Shown: piece after piece, positions 60,601-64,000 of the stretch | Layout: each line of letters begins with the position of its first letter | Numbering within the stretch: position 1 is the first letter of the stretch | Assembly: GCA_002197995.1 (NCBI GenBank) | Contig: NGZR01000002.1 | Span: 3,906,001-3,970,000, forward strand | From: Gaeumannomyces sp. JS-464 | Taxonomy: Eukaryota; Ascomycota; Sordariomycetes; Magnaporthales; Magnaporthaceae | Direction of reading: 5' to 3' | Length of the DNA stretch: 64,000 bases | Notes under the pieces: model-generated | What the model was told of the DNA's origin: nothing | Database searches by the model: none | What the model saw: the letters and a program-made list of their open reading frames with translations, nothing else | Translations under genes and position numbers: made by a program

Positions 60601-61537
60601 GCGTCGGGGCACGGAGCCGCGGAAACCAAAGCCGCCCGCGATGGGGATGCCCTTAGTCACCTCCCAGTACCTCGCCCAGGATCGGAAGCTAGCCAAGGAG
60701 TTGGGCTCGTCCAGGGTGCTCTCGCCCCTCTCAAGGGTATGGCTGAACAGCATGCAGAACTCAGTCAGGAACAACTCCGACCAGTACCGCATCTGCTTCC
60801 GGGAGCGCTGACTGGACCAGTCGGTGGAGAGTGAGGGGATGCCGCTCCTGAAGACGCGCAGGGCTTCGATGCGGGTTCCCATTGCGAGCCAGACAGTTTG
60901 CCCTGAGATAGGCCGATTTTAGAGCACACACGCGCGTCCACTCGCTGGCCTGTGCTTCGGCCTCGGCAGGGTTTGGATCGGTCTCGAGGCCCTCGGGCAG
61001 ACGGGCCAAAGCTTGGTTGTAGTCGCCGGCGACCCAATGCAACCACCCGGCGCACACGCGGGCCTGGAACCGATCCTCGGGGCTTCCAGTCTCTTCGTCG
61101 ATGACGGCCACAAGCTTGGGCAAATGGCCGTTAACATCGGCGTCCCCAGTGGCGTTGGCGGCGGCGGAGGGTGGTCGGCGGGTAACGTCTTGTCTGAGCT
61201 CTTCTCAACGGCGCATTCGGTCTCGGCGGTCAGGGTGAGGCCTGCAAGCGACCTGGTCAGTCCAAAATCTGGCAGCGAAGCCATGAGCGAAAAGGGATCG
61301 AACAGCCGTACAAGCCTTGTCCGGGGCATGCTTTCGCACTTTGCGGACCAGCTCCGGGACCGCGTCCCAGTTGCCTTCGCAGCGAGCATCGTGCAGTTGT
61401 TGGATGTAGCCGGCGGCTTTCTGTGCGGAGGAAGGGCGCAGGGCGCAGGAAGTCAGTGGGCAGGCTCTCAGGCGTCGCATTACGGCGGCGTTGCTGGGCT
61501 CCTCCTCGAGGGTGGGCGCTTACACTCATAGAGCTCA
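57627..61537 (-). CDS. YPP1: Ypp1-like TPR protein (plasma-membrane PI4-kinase adaptor)
   Basis: Ypp1 links PI4-kinase Stt4 to the plasma-membrane anchor Efr3; fungal entries often call it a cargo-transport protein. Exons 61523-61537 (15 bp), 61312-61420, 58392-61241, 57627-58296; introns of 102, 70 and 95 bp; about 1215 aa. The start is MSSMS, joined to KAAGYIQQLHDARCEGNWDA and KACLTLTAETEC. TPR-like helices include DRFQARVCAGWLHWVAGDYN, FDLAFKAFDSYLE, LPLVQFPRSHEQRRRGTV and VWLMIAGFYRRATLYDDAKA. A Ser/Arg-rich insertion sits near residues 740-850. The C-terminus is WNNSEAWFALARAHEESGQ and CVELEEG. Eight one-base corrections are needed (near 61160, 60882, 60155, 59900, 58195, 58170, 58138, 57830); with them every exon phase closes exactly. 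Base errors are likelier than decay, though a pseudogene is not excluded. Confidence 0.88.
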
Positions 61538-62527
61538 TGGTGTCTCGTCTCGCTGCTGGAAGAAGCAGGCAGCCCAAGTACAGGAGCTTGGATCAGGGGT
61601 AGGCACGAAGGGGCAAAAGAAGGCTCGATGTTCCCTGCAGCTACTGCATTGTCGACGGGCGGGTGTGTGGGAAGGTTCGAGCGGGTGACGGTTGTCGAGG
61701 TTGGGCTTGGGCGGACAGCACTTTCGGTTCTTTAGGCCAGCAGGCGAGCGGCGCTGGTATAATGGATATCAAATTGCGGTCGTCGTCAGGCCAAGGCCAC
61801 CCAGGCAGGGCCAGGTGGGTGGGTGGAGGCGGTGTAAGGGACCTAAGGAGGGCCCTAAAAAGAATGTTGGACTCCGGTCGTCGTCAATTGCCCACGCGGA
61901 TGCTGTGCTGTCCCTGTGCTGTCGGCGCGCGTGAGCTGGCACTGGCAGGTATCCGGGCTCCGCGATGAGGTCTCAATGCAGCCTGAAGATAATTATAATG
62001 GACGCCGCCACTCCAACAATTGGATTCAGGGCTCGCCGATGCTGGGATGGGGAAGGGGCGCTGACGTCCTGCCAACGAATGAAGGCTACAGGGGTTGCTT
62101 GAGCTCGCGAATCGAAGCACGCCTGTGATTTTTCAGTCCACAGGTGTGGGCCCGGCCTGCCATTGCGGCATAGCACCAGCCTCGCGGAAAAGACCTCGAT
62201 GCGATCCGAGAGATTTTTTTTTTTTTTTTTTCATTGCACGCACAAAACGAATCAAGTTAAAGTGAAAATATCGTGCACTAGCTGAATGATGCATTATTCT
62301 GACCTGAATTCACATATTCCAAAATATTCTAGCCGTCAGCTCGAAACTGTCATCTCACTCATCACTCATTTTCAACGGCTTTCAGAACTGATTCTGGGTG
62401 GACAGGGGGTGACGAAAGAGGAAGGGGAAAAAGATAAGAAAAACCCGTTCGGGCTCTTCTCTCCTCCAACTCCCAACACCAAAGGCCCCTAGCCAATCAA
62501 CCAGAAAGAGAGCAATACACTGCCAAG
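61538..62527. other. Divergent promoter region between Ypp1 and Rix1, 1.0 kb
   Basis: Both genes start outward from here. A T18 run (62214-62231) lies about 300 bp upstream of the Rix1 start. No coding frame is supported. Confidence 0.6.
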
Positions 62528-64000
62528 ATGGCTACCGCAACTCCCGATCTCCGGGTCGTTTGCCGAAAATTAGTGTCGACTCCCGCAGACGATCTCCTCA
62601 GGGTGTGCCCAAGTCTGGTGAACCATGTCCTCCGCTGCGGTCGTTCACTGTCTGCGCCGGCCGAGGCGCGGCCAAAGGATAGCGGAAATGAGGCTGCCAT
62701 GCTTGTCCACAAGCTCAAAACTCACATCACCACTCTGCTGAACGGCAGGACTCCAGCTAGCCGCTTCGCCGGCATGGTATTGGTCAAGGCTGTGGTAGAC
62801 GTTGGCGGTTGGGAGTGCCTGAGGACGGCCGAGCCGTGGGTTCGCGGACTGCTGTCCATGCTCCAGGTAACTATCTACCCACCTACCTATCTTACTTACC
62901 TATCTGCCCAAATATCGGGCATGCAGCTATCACAAGCCATAAACCTAGGTACCTACTAACACGCCTCCCAGAAACCCGACCCCATGTCGTCAAAGGAGCT
63001 TTGCGTAGTGACACTGGTCAGGATATATACTCTTCTCCACGAGTACCCAACCCTGATCCGGGAGATAGCAACCCCTACTCTTCCCACTTTGCAACCGCGT
63101 GTCTCCAGCTCTTAAAGCCACCATCGTCTGCCAAATCGCCCAAAGCGTCGGCGGGTTTGGTCGAAACGGTTGTACTGCGCACTTGCCGCCATCGTGCCTT
63201 TGTTCCCCACTACCCTCCGCCCCTTCAATGGGCAGATCCGGGCGGCGTCCGCGCGTACGTGGCCCGACCTTGTCGGACCCGAACCGGTCCCTCAAAGTCT
63301 AAGGGAGTGCTCTCGCGTCTGATGCTCACCCTACATCATACGGCCCCGAAGAACACGCACTCAGACGAATGGGCTAGCGTTCTGACCGGCTGGCTCAAGG
63401 ACTCGCACGCCACAGCCGATCAGGTTTTCCGTGCCGTTCAAGAGTCATGGGAGCCCCCTTCGGGTCACACAGTCCGTGACGTTTCGACCGATGACGAGCC
63501 TCAGGGGAGGTGGGAAGCAGCCCAACGAGCTGCCCCCTGGACAGGTCTGGACTCTGGAGCCCAGAGGCTTCGGGGCCTGCTCGAGGCCATATCGGACTGT
63601 GTCGGCACTGCCTCCAAACCCTCCGTGGCTCTCCCAGTCTCTGGTCTGACTGACCTAGTTTCGCGGATTCTTCTCATCCTACCTCCTCCTCCCGGAGTCG
63701 CTGATCGCGATCTCGCAATGCAGCTCAACCCCAATGTTGGCCGTGAGGAAAGGGACGAACTGTGGAGCGTTCTGCCACAACTGCATATCGCAGCCCTCCA
63801 GCTCGTACACAGCCTCGCACAAAGGCTTGGGCGTAATTTACTGCCACTAGCTTCCGAGATTCTCGACCAGGCCGTCCGCACGCTCGCCTCGTACCCGCAG
63901 CTGGCCGATGCGCGCCAGACCGTGTTCGCTCTGATACGAGATCTCCTGCCCATTTGCGGCCCGACTCTTCCCAGGATATCTGTCGACTCGCTCGCTCTCA
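62528..64000 (+). CDS. RIX1: Pre-rRNA-processing protein Rix1 (5' part, runs off the window)
   Basis: Rix1 is a nuclear subunit of the Rix1-Ipi1-Ipi3 complex, which acts on pre-60S ribosomes during ITS2 removal. Exon 1 62528-62866 (113 codons), intron 62867-62971 (GTAACT...CCTCCCAG, branch CTACTAAC), exon 2 from 62972 to beyond the window. It opens MATATPDLRVVCRKLVSTPA and contains LVHKLKTHITTLLNG, SRFAGMVLVKAVVDVGGWEC, then KPDPMSSKELCVVTLVRIY, TLHHTAPKNTHSDEWAS and a helical C-terminal part (ELWSVLPQLHIAALQLVHSL). Five single-base frame shifts occur in exon 2 (near 63089, 63170, 63318, 63505, 63535). The last two cancel and enclose GGGKQPNELPP. The conserved sequence continues through each, so base errors are likely. 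Divergent from Ypp1. Confidence 0.88.
62873..62959. repeat. ACCTACC/ACCTAGGTACCTAC motif copies inside the Rix1 intron
   Basis: ACCCACCTACCTATC starts at 62876 and ACCTAGGTACCTACTAAC follows at 62943. The second copy runs into the intron branch-point sequence CTACTAAC. Confidence 0.8.

Noticed and set aside
56394..61537. DHFR and Ypp1 considered as pseudogenes because of many frame shifts
   Set aside because: There are no in-frame nonsense substitutions, conserved residues persist on both sides of every shift, and all exon phases close after one-base changes. Similar shifts occur in essential PP1 and eIF3a.

Overview
This window is nuclear DNA from a filamentous ascomycete, most likely a Sordariomycete. 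The genes are protein-coding and split by short introns (about 60-330 bp) with GT...AG ends and GCTGAC/CTAAC branch sites. The proteins match the Sordariomycete sets of eIF3a, PP1, Nto1, Ypp1 and Rix1. Copies of a short palindromic motif built on ACCTACCTAGGT are scattered through introns and spacers. I recall that motif from Magnaporthales-like genomes, but the order is not proven. I see no tRNA, rRNA, CRISPR array, transposase or phage gene.

Layout: a secreted WSC-domain protein with a glycine/tryptophan repeat array (97-2363, -); translation factor eIF3a (5938-9460, -); a heterotrimeric G-protein gamma subunit (12417-12859, +); a selenoprotein-W-like Rdx protein (15388-16386, +) converging on the PP1 catalytic subunit (17279-18805, -); the Nto1/peregrin chromatin reader (23462-27315, -); a large leucine-rich-repeat protein (29799-32482, -); a 9.8 kb stretch with no gene I can support; a two-span mitochondrial membrane protein (42318-43370, -); a Zn2Cys6 transcription factor (45509-48416, +) converging on an OPT oligopeptide transporter (49057-51598, -); mitochondrial beta-ketoacyl-ACP synthase (52813-54320, +) followed by the bc1 chaperone Cbp3 (54818-55930, +); dihydrofolate reductase (56394-57222, -); Ypp1 (57627-61537, -); and the 5' part of RIX1 (62528 to the window end, +), divergent from Ypp1.

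Most genes are single-copy housekeeping genes for translation, phosphatase signalling, chromatin, mitochondrial biogenesis, PI4-kinase targeting and ribosome assembly. There is no sign of a secondary-metabolite cluster or any multi-gene system. Two mitochondrial biogenesis genes (KAS, Cbp3) are adjacent, and a third mitochondrial candidate lies 10 kb away.

Readers should know that 11 of the 15 genes need one or more single-base frame corrections (about 27 in total, often in short C/G runs) to recover conserved protein sequence. Because these genes are essential and otherwise well conserved, I read these as base errors in this assembly rather than pseudogenes. Coordinates are given as they stand. 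I did not find a convincing undescribed biological system; the findings list smaller oddities.
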